Below are positions 44,267 through 54,308 of a stretch of 64,000 bases of DNA, one piece after another. Source of the stretch: Ceratodon purpureus. Taxonomy: Eukaryota > Streptophyta > Bryopsida > Pseudoditrichales > Ditrichaceae. Numbering within the stretch: the first letter of the stretch is position 1; every line of letters begins with the position of its first letter. The stretch is from positions 13,739,783 to 13,803,782 of the forward strand of contig CM026429.1 of the NCBI GenBank assembly GCA_014871385.1, given 5' to 3'. A model generated the notes under the pieces. It had not been told where the DNA came from. It made no database searches and saw only the letters and a list, made by a program, of their open reading frames with translations. The position numbers and the translations under genes were made by a program.

Positions 44267-45051
44267 GATAAATCACATTAGATACATTGAAACTATCATC
44301 TTTGAAAATCTTTAACTTATTCATGCACTTGAAGTAATAGGAAAACAAAAAAGTTACAAATTTATTTTAATTTCAAAAAATATTACACAAACTACATGAT
44401 ATCTTTTTAATATTAAAGTGAGCACAAAGCTTGAAATGATTAATTTTAAAAAATATACCGTCTTATATTTGATTATATTCAAAAATAAATATCATCAAAT
44501 TTTTGATAAAGACTCATATAAATAAATAACAAATTTACATAACCATAAGCATTATAAAATTAATTTGAAACCCGTGTCCTTGTTCATTAGCCAACCCCAG
44601 ACTTTCCCCCACAAAGCCCTAGCTACCCCCAAGCCCCTAGCCCAAGCCTTTACATCAAGCCCCCAACCCCTGAGCCCCAAGCCCCCAAGCCCGCAACCCC
44701 CGAGACCCAAGCCCCCAGCCCCCAGCCCCAAGCCCCCACACTCAAGCCCCAAGCCCCCAAGCCCGCAACCCCCAAGACCCAAGCCCCCAGCCCCCACACC
44801 CCAGCCCCCACACCCAAGCCCCAAGCCCCAAGCCCCAAGCCCCAAGCCCCAAGCCCCAAGCCCCAAGCCCCCGTCCGCATGCATCCCCATGCCATTCTGT
44901 CACATGTGACTAATATTAAATTCACAGTGAACAGTTGATTTCTTCCTCTTCGCGGGCCCCCACCATTGACAAAGGATCGGACGGATCAGATTGTTCCCTT
45001 GAGATCGACGGCCCCGATCGCCCTAGCCAGTCCTCGATTTCGAGGCTGGCT
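44267..45051 (-). repeat. Right inverted-repeat arm of the foldback element
   Basis: Reverse complement of the left arm, 100 bases shorter because its minisatellite has fewer units. Outer block, minisatellite and inner AT-rich block are in mirror order. Confidence 0.93.
44640..44875 (-). repeat. Minisatellite in the right arm (AAGCCCC on + strand)
   Basis: The outermost part (about 44816-44872) is an almost perfect run of eight CCCCAAG heptamers, more uniform than anything in the left arm. The rest mixes variants as on the left. Confidence 0.97.
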
Positions 45052-45060
45052 GGTCGCGAG

Positions 45061-46070
45061 GCAAAACCCTTGCAACTTCGAATTCATGGACCCACCGCTT
45101 CAAAAATCCTTTGTTGGCAATCTTGCACGTCACCACATTGGGCTTATGATTGCGGCACTTGTAACCAATCATCCAAGAGTTTTAAGCATGATATGAAGAT
45201 GAGCAATTTCGACATGTGGAGGCATAGACAACACCATAATTAGTATGGTAAGGTGGTCAATAATGGCTCAATTTTCAGCATTGAAAATCTTTAGTAAGTT
45301 AGTAATGCAAGTAATTTTTGTGCATGGGAAAGTAAGTGAAAAGATAGAGCTAGTGGAATCATCATATTTGGACTCTTCTACAATTAGTTACAAATTTTTG
45401 AAGCTCAAATTATAGGTGTTTCTAAAATGGTGCCTTAAAATGGCACCCTAGAATGTTGACTCTGTGGATATGATACTGTTGATTTGGGAAGCTATTATGT
45501 ATATCTAAGTAAAGATTAGTAGAGCTTCAATATTGGACTTGCTCCATTTTAGACTACTCTACTATATTTACCCTTGCAACCTTCAATGCTTGCAAAAACC
45601 CACCGCTTCAAAAACCTTTGCACATCGCTATAGTGGACTCGTGATTACGGCACTTGTGTTGTAAGTGGCTCAAGAAACCGCTCAAATATCAAATTGGCAT
45701 GGTCATTAGGGAGTTATTAAGGGAATCAATTTTTGAAGATGTCCAAAGTATTTAGGAGATTGGCATAGATTAATTGGAATAATTAATTTTGGATTAGTAT
45801 TGAATTAGTCATGAATTTTACAAGGGGAACTCACAGGTGTACCCAAAACCACTCAGCCTAATATATGCACCATGGTTTCAATTAAATTTGAAGTTGGAAG
45901 TTGTATTGTATAGGTCTAGGAAGTGGTTTGTGGTGTTGTGTTGGTTTAAAGCCACCTAATTAATCAATGAAGAGTTTGAAGCTTTATACAAAGAAGAGCT
46001 ATTTTGACATGTGGAGTGATAGACAACACTGTAATGTATATTGTAATGACTATGTGAATTTTACAAGGGA
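45061..46070. repeat. Diverged direct repeats flanking the foldback element
   Basis: ACCCTTGCAAC, CCCACCGCTTCAAAAA, CCTTTG and ATTNCGGCACTTGT occur in the same order at about 45065-45165 and 45570-45660. ATTT(T/C)GACATGTGGAG, followed by ATAGACAACAC, occurs at about 45205-45235 and 46005-46035. Together they imply an old duplicated unit of several hundred bases whose first copy starts at the foldback boundary. Confidence 0.7.
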
Positions 46071-47424
46071 GGATGGCTTTCATCTAATACCTGTATGTAA
46101 AGTGACGTGGGATTACCAATCAAGATACATGTAATCATATTATCAACTTTGCATTGAGCCATATCATAAATATAAAAACAACTCTTAGAAAACGTTTTTG
46201 CATTGTATCAAACAACATACACACGGAGATTGCTTATACCAAAACCTGCTTTGTATTACCTTCCAAAAATTCATATTTGAAATACATTCCAAGAATTAGG
46301 GCTAAAGTAGGCATCTCTAATTGTACATTGTTCCCAATATATCACACGCCGAAAGGTGTGATTATACTATGAGGGGCGTGTCACCAGATGTTTGGCAATA
46401 TGGGGATTAGGATCTCCTTGCATTTTTGAAACTCTTTGCTTTTACGAACCAGATGTTATAATTATCAATTTGGAGAAATTTGCCTCATAGCCTATAGCCA
46501 GATGAACCCATTTCAAAGTTAACGTACATTTCTTCCCTTCTGAGCAAAGTGGCAGTGCCGCAGTCTCCTAGCCTCCAATTTGACCTTATCCACTTGGGGA
46601 TTGAATCTCCTCGACCAGCATTTCGACGATTTTCATCCGTTAAAGTCTCATTTTAATTCTTCATTCACAGATATTCATCGATGTTCAGTTCAGCATGTTC
46701 AATAGGGTAGCCCTGGCTCAACACGTTAGTGGTCCAATTCAAAGGCTTCACCGAAAGAGATATTCCGTCTCCTATCACCGTGTCATTTGACTAATAGAGC
46801 TCATAACCACGACTAGATAGACTTATGACCACATCTTCGACCTTGAGAGGTAAATTTACCACCAAAAACAAATTCAAAAAGCAAACCATTGAGGATTATG
46901 GTACCCATGTGAGCTTCGATGCTTTGTTTGTTATGAATTTTGGCCACCTTGATACAAACAGGTGCTGTCTGGTTGATTGACTTCAGATCTAATTGTTGAG
47001 CAGATAGTGGATTCTGCTGTTGTTATATTTGTATTAAGATCACAAAGTACAATAGGTAGTGTACCTGCAACTGCTCACCTCGATTGAGCTCCCTCGGCAA
47101 ACACCGATTGCGTCGATTGACAATTTAATAGTAGTGTGAGATGGGAGATGTAAATTTTATAAAAAGAGTTCTTAGTTTAAATTAGACCAGCCAGAAGTTC
47201 ACATGTGGATGGTCTGCCCGCCTGTGTTTAGTGAGCTCTTGAATCAGACTATCTCCACTTGTTTGGATTGAAGTGGTTACACATTCTCAAGTGATCGTGT
47301 TTACAATGTAGAAAATCAACCCCAAATCAAGACTAACGTGGTACCCAAGTATACACATTCCGTGACATTCCTTAGAATTCCAAAATCTAGAACTGAGCCC
47401 TCATGCATCGTTGAGAAGCGTACC
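46071..47424. other. Spacer without recognised genes
   Basis: Mixed-composition DNA with only short open frames. No repeats or RNA genes were identified. Confidence 0.55.
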
Positions 47425-47697
47425 ATGCCAGAAGCAGGAGTTCCTCAAACCACTGAAGGTTTCGATCCTGCAGGTGCACCATATCCAAGTGCCCGCATTG
47501 TATGGACTAAGAAAAACAGACCGATCAAAGAAGCAATTGATCAGCTGGTTTATATTATTGCAATGAATATCACTAGAGAACATACAGAGAGTTCATACAA
47601 TCAAATCCATACTCAACGCAAAAGAGCCTTGCATTGGCTGGAATGTCGTTTAAATCACGACGAAAACCCTGATTCTCAGTGTCCCCAGATCAGTTGA
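47425..47697 (+). CDS. Hypothetical 90-codon ORF
   Basis: Frame MPEAGVPQTTEGFDPAGA...ending QCPQIS, with gene-like composition (WTKKNRPIKEAIDQL, RKRALHWLECRLNHDEN). It stays open upstream to 47338 without another ATG. No family is recognised and no flanking exon is clear. It could be a small gene, an exon or a transposon relic. Confidence 0.25.
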   Translation: MPEAGVPQTTEGFDPAGAPYPSARIVWTKKNRPIKEAIDQLVYIIAMNITREHTESSYNQIHTQRKRALHWLECRLNHDENPDSQCPQIS

Positions 47698-47901
47698 CGC
47701 CTTATGACGACTTGCCTTTGGCAAAGAAGTTTTCCTCCAAGTAAAGAATTTCTAATTTCAACACATCTCACAGCACATCCAGGAACCAGAGGATCATGCA
47801 CAAGTGCGCCTAGCTTGATGTCACAATGCAAGACTTCACTCTATCGACGCCGATACGAAACTTGGCTCTCGAGGTTCGTCGTCTTCAGATCTTCGACAAG
47901 G

Positions 47902-49233
47902 TTATGAAGAATTCATTAAAGTCAGTGCAAAGCTCCAGAAAACTGCTGCAAACACGGTCATTGACGAGGACCTCACAGATGGGCCAGCAGATGGAGTCGA
48001 TGGCGCAGGAGCTTCGCCGCTGGGGCTGATGCTGTCACCGGAAGGGTATCCAGGCGAGTCCCCTGTCAAAGGTGATGATGGAAGCGGGGCCGAAACTGGC
48101 TGCCCGAGAAGCGCAGGACATGTCCCGACGTCGATCGGGACCTTGCAGACGCTCGGTAGCTGTAAGGCTCGCGTGGCGTTGATGCCCGTGGTCGCAGGGT
48201 CGCCGCTACCAACAGTCTGCAGGAGCTGGCACAAACAAACAGGCTTGTTGGTGACGACAGTCCCGAACGAGGTGCAGCATTCCGCCGAGGGGGGCGTCGA
48301 GTCGTTGGCCATCACATACGCGAAGCAGGATTGCAGGAGGGCGTACTCGTTGGAGCAATCCACGGATTGCTCTGGCGCAGGAGCTGCAAGTGGCGAAGTC
48401 GACGGTGGAGTTGGAACAGGGGCGTACGCAGGCGTGGGGATGATGGAGAACGGTGTCGATGGGGGATGTGCAGGGGCGAACCATGGGGATGGCGATGGTG
48501 CCAACGGGCTGTTGAGCAATGTGGGGCACTGGGAGGTGTTGGCCGCGACGTGACAGAGCGCGGGGAGGTTCTGCGCAAGCGTTGCGTTGATGCCATACTG
48601 CGCGCCGTCGGCTGCTTGCGCGACGAGCTGACAAATGCAAACGGGCTCTCGGTTCTGGACGCTTGCGATCGCGGTGCAGCAGTCCTTCGGTGGCCCTCCT
48701 TTGCCGTCACCACTTACGAATCCTAAGCACGATGTGAGCTCGTTGATGGAATTTGTGCAGTCGTAGTCCTTGCCGGTGCGCGGTGCGGGGCCGGGAGCTG
48801 GCACCGGTGCGTGACGAGGTGCTGTTAAAGGTGAAGCTGGCGAATATGCTGGCGCCGATGTGGGCGGGAGACCGAGGAGTGCAGGGCACTTGCTGTAGTC
48901 CACCGAGACCTTGCAGAGGTGGGGTATTTCAGTTGCGCGCGTTGCGTTTCCTGGCGCGGTTGCGGGGTCCGCGAACGCTTGTTGCAGCTGACAGAGACAC
49001 TCCGGGTGCTGCTTCTGCGTTGTGGAGAAGGCCGTGCAGCAAGCAGCTGTAGGTGGGGCGGACGAATTGCTGTTCACGTATTCTATGCATGGCATCAGAT
49101 CGTTGAACGGAACGTTGCAATCGACTGCGGGAGGTGGGGCCGTTCCGGCGCTCGCTACCATACCTGTGCACAATAGCGCTAGCAATGCCCCTAATATGTT
49201 CCTCGCTCCCACCATCGCCATGCTTCTCCTCAT
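47902..49233 (-). CDS. GPI-anchored protein with three lipid-transfer (8-cysteine) domains, 443 aa
   Basis: Apoplastic lipid-transfer protein of the LTPG class, attached to the outer plasma membrane. The ATG at 49233 (MRRSMAMVGA) starts a signal peptide with core LGALLALLCTGMVASAG. Three eight-cysteine domains follow, each with the pattern C-x9-C-x15-CC-x12-CxC-x25/27-C-x8-C. They start at Cys39, Cys159 and Cys293; last cysteines are Cys116, Cys236 and Cys372. Pro/Ala/Ser-rich linkers (APVPAPGPAP, SPSPWFAPAHPP), likely O-glycosylated, separate them. A Ser/Pro-rich stalk and a hydrophobic tail (MTVFAAVFWSFALTLM) after SSS form a standard GPI signal. Ordinary LTPGs carry one such domain, so three in tandem is unusual. 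No intron lies in the coding region; a TTTCCACAG upstream may be a 5'-UTR acceptor. Confidence 0.92.
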   Translation of the reverse strand: MRRSMAMVGARNILGALLALLCTGMVASAGTAPPPAVDCNVPFNDLMPCIEYVNSNSSAPPTAACCTAFSTTQKQHPECLCQLQQAFADPATAPGNATRATEIPHLCKVSVDYSKCPALLGLPPTSAPAYSPASPLTAPRHAPVPAPGPAPRTGKDYDCTNSINELTSCLGFVSGDGKGGPPKDCCTAIASVQNREPVCICQLVAQAADGAQYGINATLAQNLPALCHVAANTSQCPTLLNSPLAPSPSPWFAPAHPPSTPFSIIPTPAYAPVPTPPSTSPLAAPAPEQSVDCSNEYALLQSCFAYVMANDSTPPSAECCTSFGTVVTNKPVCLCQLLQTVGSGDPATTGINATRALQLPSVCKVPIDVGTCPALLGQPVSAPLPSSPLTGDSPGYPSGDSISPSGEAPAPSTPSAGPSVRSSSMTVFAAVFWSFALTLMNSS

Positions 49234-52200
49234 AATCTTAGAACAGCCCTCTTGCAAAGTCTGTGGAAACAAACGTCGCGACTTCAAACCTAAAAGAGAC
49301 AGAGCCTTGTGATTTATGCGCAGGAGATTACCCCCTCTGATACTGAATTCTAGTGCATCTTCGGACCTTCAGAATTCGATCTCTTCAGTCGCCGAAGTTG
49401 GTCTAAGTTGGCAAGAATTAAATGTGAAAACTGCGCGGGCGCGACTTCTCATGGTGACTACCTCAAAATGCTGGTCCAACGCAACGATCCTCACATTCAA
49501 CACCCCCTCAACTGCAACGGAGCAGGCTAGTAATGACGGTGGGTTAAAGTAGAAGTTAGTTAAATATCTTGAGATGATCATTCGCCCCACTCACTATGCA
49601 TTAACCTTCCTGAATTAACAGGTTGTTACTCGCTTGCAGCTGCACAATATATTCATTACAAATAATACATATATAGTGGCCAAATACTTTCAGTACGATT
49701 AAGATACGAGTCGGATCTAAGTTGATTTTTCTTATCAACCTAAATAACCGGCCAGTACTAAGACATCAAATCCAATTAAATTGATCTCATCATGGAGGTA
49801 TAGTCATGTTTTATTAACTAATAACCTGTGAAGGTATTTTGTTACCGTCGCAAGGTTTCAAAGTTACACCAAAACTAATATATTTGAAGTGGATGTTTTG
49901 GAGGCATTGATCAATGTGTTAATATGGCGCCGACGACCTACCCACCCACCCGCCGGGTGGGTCCATGTGAGAGAGTTACAATAGCATGAAAGCCTGGTGT
50001 GTGGTGAGTGCAGGTGCAACTAAGTTGGCACGGGATGATGAGCGTTATCACGGGTGAGGTGCTCGCTGCCATGAATATGAAACGAGTGTGCAGTACTGTG
50101 CAAGGGAAGGTGTGCACATTAAGTGCATGGCACAAGGTAGAAGGCCAACTGGACAGTCTCAGACGAAGTTAGTTAATGCCCAAGCGTAGATAGTCATTAA
50201 TTAGTGCAGCGCCATGGACAGAATCGTCGGGTCTCCTTCCTTCCCCACTCAGATACAGCATTGCTGTTGCACCACGACGTACCTGTCAAACCTCGTTCAC
50301 CGTCAGTAAGGTAGGAGGCTCAAAACCTGTGCAACTAAGCAGAAGGAAGCATCTGTAGGGTTTGTGGGTGCAGCCAAACGTGCTAATTTTTTTTGAGCGA
50401 AGGCAAATTTTTTGAGAGAAGAAAGCAAGCTTTGTCTATTTTTTCAGAATTTTCCAAGTCAAATCACATGAGAAAATCAATTTCAAAGGGAAAAGGTCGT
50501 AGGTCACCAATTGCAGTCATAGGCACAGTTAAAACGAAGTTAAACATGCCTTGGAATTAAACACAACACTTCAAAAAGTAATGAATATGTATTAGATAAC
50601 CGACGAGCCGCGCTAGCGGCGAGTAGGTTATGATCCTGTTAATGTTTCAGACAGATATATAAGTGAGCAGCTAGAGTGAGGAAAACAACCCCGGACGTCC
50701 CTTTCAAAAGCTGATAGAATTACTAACTACTATTTTATGTTTATTTTATACTTAGGAACAGTAAGTCCTAATTATGTTCATCCTAGTACGTATTATGAAC
50801 ACTTCCATTTCTTGAAAAGAAGCTCAAATACTCACATTCACTGCCTACAAAAATGATTACTAATTTGCAATTCAGAAGGTACAATTTATGGCCCTCTAAC
50901 ATGCACAGTTCTAAATGGCCCTACCACATTTGAGCCTCCTACCTTATGCAAGTCTTTTTGTTGCTAGAATATTTCCAAAATTTTACTCCGACTTTCGCTA
51001 ATTGCATGTCTTTGGACTGCCTTCAAATTAGTCACTCTCGTCAAGTGAACTGCAAGCCTCAAATTTCTTGTGGGACCAATTTCGGTAGAGAGTATATATA
51101 AAAGGTAAATGAGGCACATTGTTGAATGAGGGGAAAGCAAGTTTCAATTTCCGTTCGAACCTGAAGGGTAATAAGGTAGACGAATCTTAAACCGATCATT
51201 TAAGGATTTCAGCATATGTGTTTGAGGTATATAATTTGAAGAGGATTTTCCATGTGTACAAACATAAGGTTCTTGTTGAATGTAAAAATTTCCATAATTT
51301 TCTTCCCAATATTGAAATAGTTATAATTAATTGAAGTGAAACATTGAACTCACACATTGTGGACATATAGGCTGCTATAAAGTTGACCACCATGACAATA
51401 AAACTTGATCATGGTACACTATCAAAATATTCCCATATGATTCCTTTTCTACCAATCATGTTTAGGAATCACACACAGATCTAGGAAGATCTCCCTAAAT
51501 TTTGAATTTGAAACTTTTTTTAAATGGAGAAGTCTATTAATCGGTTATGGGGATATGGTCGGATATGGGTTTGTCTACCTTACGCTGCCTTTTCAACAGA
51601 CAAGAGCGAAGGAAAATTAAACAATCTCTTTGTAGGAGAAAAGAAAGTAAGACGAGTAAATCATAAGCAAGCAACAACTATTATAATGCAAATGCTAGTC
51701 CAATACCTTGAATCTAAAAAAATAAAATGATAATGAACTTATAAATTGGGGCTACGGAAGCTCACGTTCGGGTGGTCAATTTGTTTACCCTACCTAGTTG
51801 TGGATTCTAGAGGCATTTTTTGGTAAATAATTTGTTAAATTTGAGGCTTCCAGCCCTATCTAATAGGTTGGAGCCCTCTTGAAATTGAATATTGCCCTCT
51901 CCAACATAATACTAGAGGCATAATTTGTCTCGCCCCTCCCTCTTCTTCATGAGCCTATGCTCCAAGCCACGCATGATGGGAGTATTTAAAGCAGAAGTCT
52001 AGAGTGCAAACAAGAAGTTACTCAAGGTTATTCTATGTGGAGGTCAAAAGAAGATTGACTACTCTTGTTATTGGAAAAGAGTTCGAAGACGGATGGAGGT
52101 CCTTATGGAATTAGGGTTATAAATGACATAGGCACATTGCCGCTTTATGTGCATGTACCCATGTTTTAAAGAATTCCCTTGAATGTGATTGCCTTCAAAA

Positions 52201-53490
52201 TCCAAATCTACAACATCCCGTCCACGTTAGCAACCACTAAGGAATCCTTCTCAGCTTACAAAAAAAAAAAGTTGTTCTAAAGAAGTAGAACTACACAATT
52301 TACAATCTACATTGGTCAAAGGTGAGGCAACTTGCCAAAGCCTAATTGAAGCATACTGATACAAAGCGTTGAAACACATATTGATACAAAGTGTTAAAAT
52401 ATGTCTTACAAAACTGTGAGATAAAACATAGTGGTCACAAGAACTTTTATATGCGACCAACAATCCAATATAATATTGTCATTATCAACCTTGCTTACCC
52501 TCTCATTGATATCACTGTTGCACTCTAGAATCTCCATTAATTCTTTCCTCAATTGCTAAGAGCATCAGCAGCCGCCTCCCATCAACAACTTACGGCAATG
52601 GAGCTTGACGAGACATCGACTATGTGTAGGAAGGTCATATCGGGAAGGAAGGCCAGTGGACTCTCTTAAAGAGGTCCCGAGTTTGATCCCTCTTGCACTC
52701 GTGGCAGTTGAGGAGTGGGCCGCGTCGTCTAGACTTAACTACCCGTGGGCCTCAAATCTGTCTATCTAGTTGTCTTTAGCCTTATTGTGCCATTGACTGG
52801 GTATAGCGTGAAGACTATATCTCCCGACAAAGCGTCAATGTTTAGTAGGATCGAGAGCAGTTTGGTGCGTCCCGATAGCTTGACGGGAGTTTTTCAAAGT
52901 ACATTCGAGTCCTCTTTTACAGCCAGAACCGCCATACATCGTTGACGAGAGCTGTTGCAATGTCCACTGCCGATGTTCTAAAAAACTAAGGGCGGTTTTA
53001 GACTAGGGATGGAGGTCAATTTTGAGGTTGAGGCCATTGAAATAAAGCTGCCCTATTGGTGTAGGAGTTGAGGTCAACTCCGTTGAATTTACATTTAGAA
53101 TGAAAGCCAATAGTTTTTTATGATCTTACACCATTTAGATTTTTTATTCGCATATAAGAGCCTCTAACATGGCCCCAAACCTCTCAAAAGGGAGCCCCAA
53201 AATGGTGAGCCATATCCATTTCCTTAGGGCCATGTCATGCCATTTAAAGCTCATGCATTTATGAGAGGTACATACTTTAAGAGCCCAAAATGGCCTCTCC
53301 TTGACCCTACAACTCCATGGCTCCCACCTATAGTCTAAACATGCCATAATTTATTATATCCTACTCTTTCTTACATTATATCCATATAAATATATAATTC
53401 ATATTCATATCTCATAATCTTTGTATTTCTATTCTGCTTGGTACATTCTGGTTGATTAAAATGCCAAAAATGAAGGATCATGCATAACAC
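49234..53490. other. Gene-poor spacer of about 4.3 kb
   Basis: Begins with the presumed LTPG promoter. A CG-rich imperfect palindrome lies at 50601-50628 (CGAGCCGCGCTAGCGGCG core). Only short, featureless open frames occur. A TATA/CCAAT promoter-like site is listed separately. Confidence 0.6.
51076..51105 (+). promoter_or_regulatory. CCAAT + TATA box without a downstream ORF
   Basis: CCAAT at 51076-51080 is followed by TATATATAAAAGG at 51093-51105, close to the plant TATA consensus. Transcription would start near 51130, yet no coding frame follows within a kilobase on this strand, apart from a 68-codon frame at 51524. Confidence 0.35.
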
Positions 53491-53503
53491 AAAACTGCAC
53501 ATG

Positions 53504-53551
<48 letters not shown>

Positions 53552-53828
53552 TTTTAATTTTTAATTTTTGTGTTTTTTGTGAGTCAAATACTGAAATTCC
53601 ATTGCAATAAGAACAATACACAAAGAAACACCACCGCCGCTTAACCGAGCAAGGCGAGCCCCGCTGGCGAAGAAACTAACCTGTCACTAAGGAGGTAACC
53701 TGGAGACCAAACTAATCTGCAACTAACTTAATAAAATACACCCCTGCGAGGCTGGGTATGAATCCAGCGAATTGGACCCGGGTCGAGGTGACATGCCGAG
53801 CCCAGCGTGACGCAAAAACTGCACATGA
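53491..53828 (-). mobile_element. SINE or 5'-truncated LINE insertion with 14-bp target duplication
   Basis: AAAACTGCACATGA occurs at 53491-53504 and again at about 53815-53828. Between the copies lies a roughly 310-base insert that, on the minus strand, starts GC-rich (GCGTCACGCTGGGCTCGG) and ends in an A-rich and (TA)n tail. That is the hallmark of poly(A)-type retroposition. Near the 5' end, GCTGG-ATTCATAC-CCAGC folds like a tRNA T-arm, and GTCCAATTC is one base off the Pol III B-box, favouring a tRNA-derived SINE. The 3' part, ATTGCAATGGAATTTCAG, also fits a LINE 3' end. Confidence 0.75.
53510..53548. repeat. (AT)n tail of the retroposon
   Basis: About 19 AT units continuous with the T/A-rich end of the insert, so probably grown from its poly(A) tail. 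Confidence 0.95.
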
Positions 53829-54308
53829 CTTCAGTTAACTTAGATGACTGCGTCACTCAACCGAGATGCAAGCATGCAACCTGGCCCAATTGTGGAAGTA
53901 AGCAATCTGATCTGACGAAGCCCTAAACTCTGCTCCATGGATGGATGAGAGGCGGCGTTCAGGACCAGTGGCTTCGAGCTGAAGCTACTACTGTATTTCA
54001 GCATCTCTGCTTCCCTCGGCACTGTAGACATAAGATATTCCGGCGGAGCTCACATTCGACTTCTTTGTCTAGATTCGTCTCGAGAGGAGAATTGTGATGT
54101 TCCGGGTGTTCGGCTGTTGAACATAGGAGACAGGGTGCCGAGGAGAGACTGGTTGTAGAGGTGCTTAGTTCTAGACAACTGGGCCAGGTTGAATTGCTAG
54201 TCTTTGATGGTTGACACGATGCAGAACACACACAAGCGGAGGCGCGATGATGTCGGTGTAGCGGTGGGAGTGCCATGGTGGAACTGTTCGAATTCAGCTC
54301 CAGGTGCC

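Larger units (their letters stand above)
41501..45051. mobile_element. Foldback-type element with long terminal inverted repeats
   Basis: The sequence at 41501-42385 returns as its reverse complement at 44267-45051, about 95% alike by eye in the unique parts. The roughly 1.9-kb loop holds a 167-codon ORF and a second, smaller element. Each tip is itself an imperfect hairpin (AGCCAG, CCTCG, AAAT, CGAGG, CTGGCT). Arms that differ in length through an internal minisatellite match the architecture of foldback (FB/FARE-like) transposons. No transposase was recognised, so it is either non-autonomous or of an unfamiliar type. No exact target duplication is visible; homology fades outside 41501 and 45051 in a CCTCG-containing stretch. 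Confidence 0.85.

Noticed and set aside
48029-49312. Plus-strand frames up to 174 codons over the LTPG gene
   Set aside because: Antisense shadows; the minus strand encodes the full triple-domain protein.
52590-52760. Possible second SINE remnant with GAGTTTGATCCC, one base off the Pol III B-box
   Set aside because: No target duplication, A-box at proper spacing or A-rich tail could be identified.
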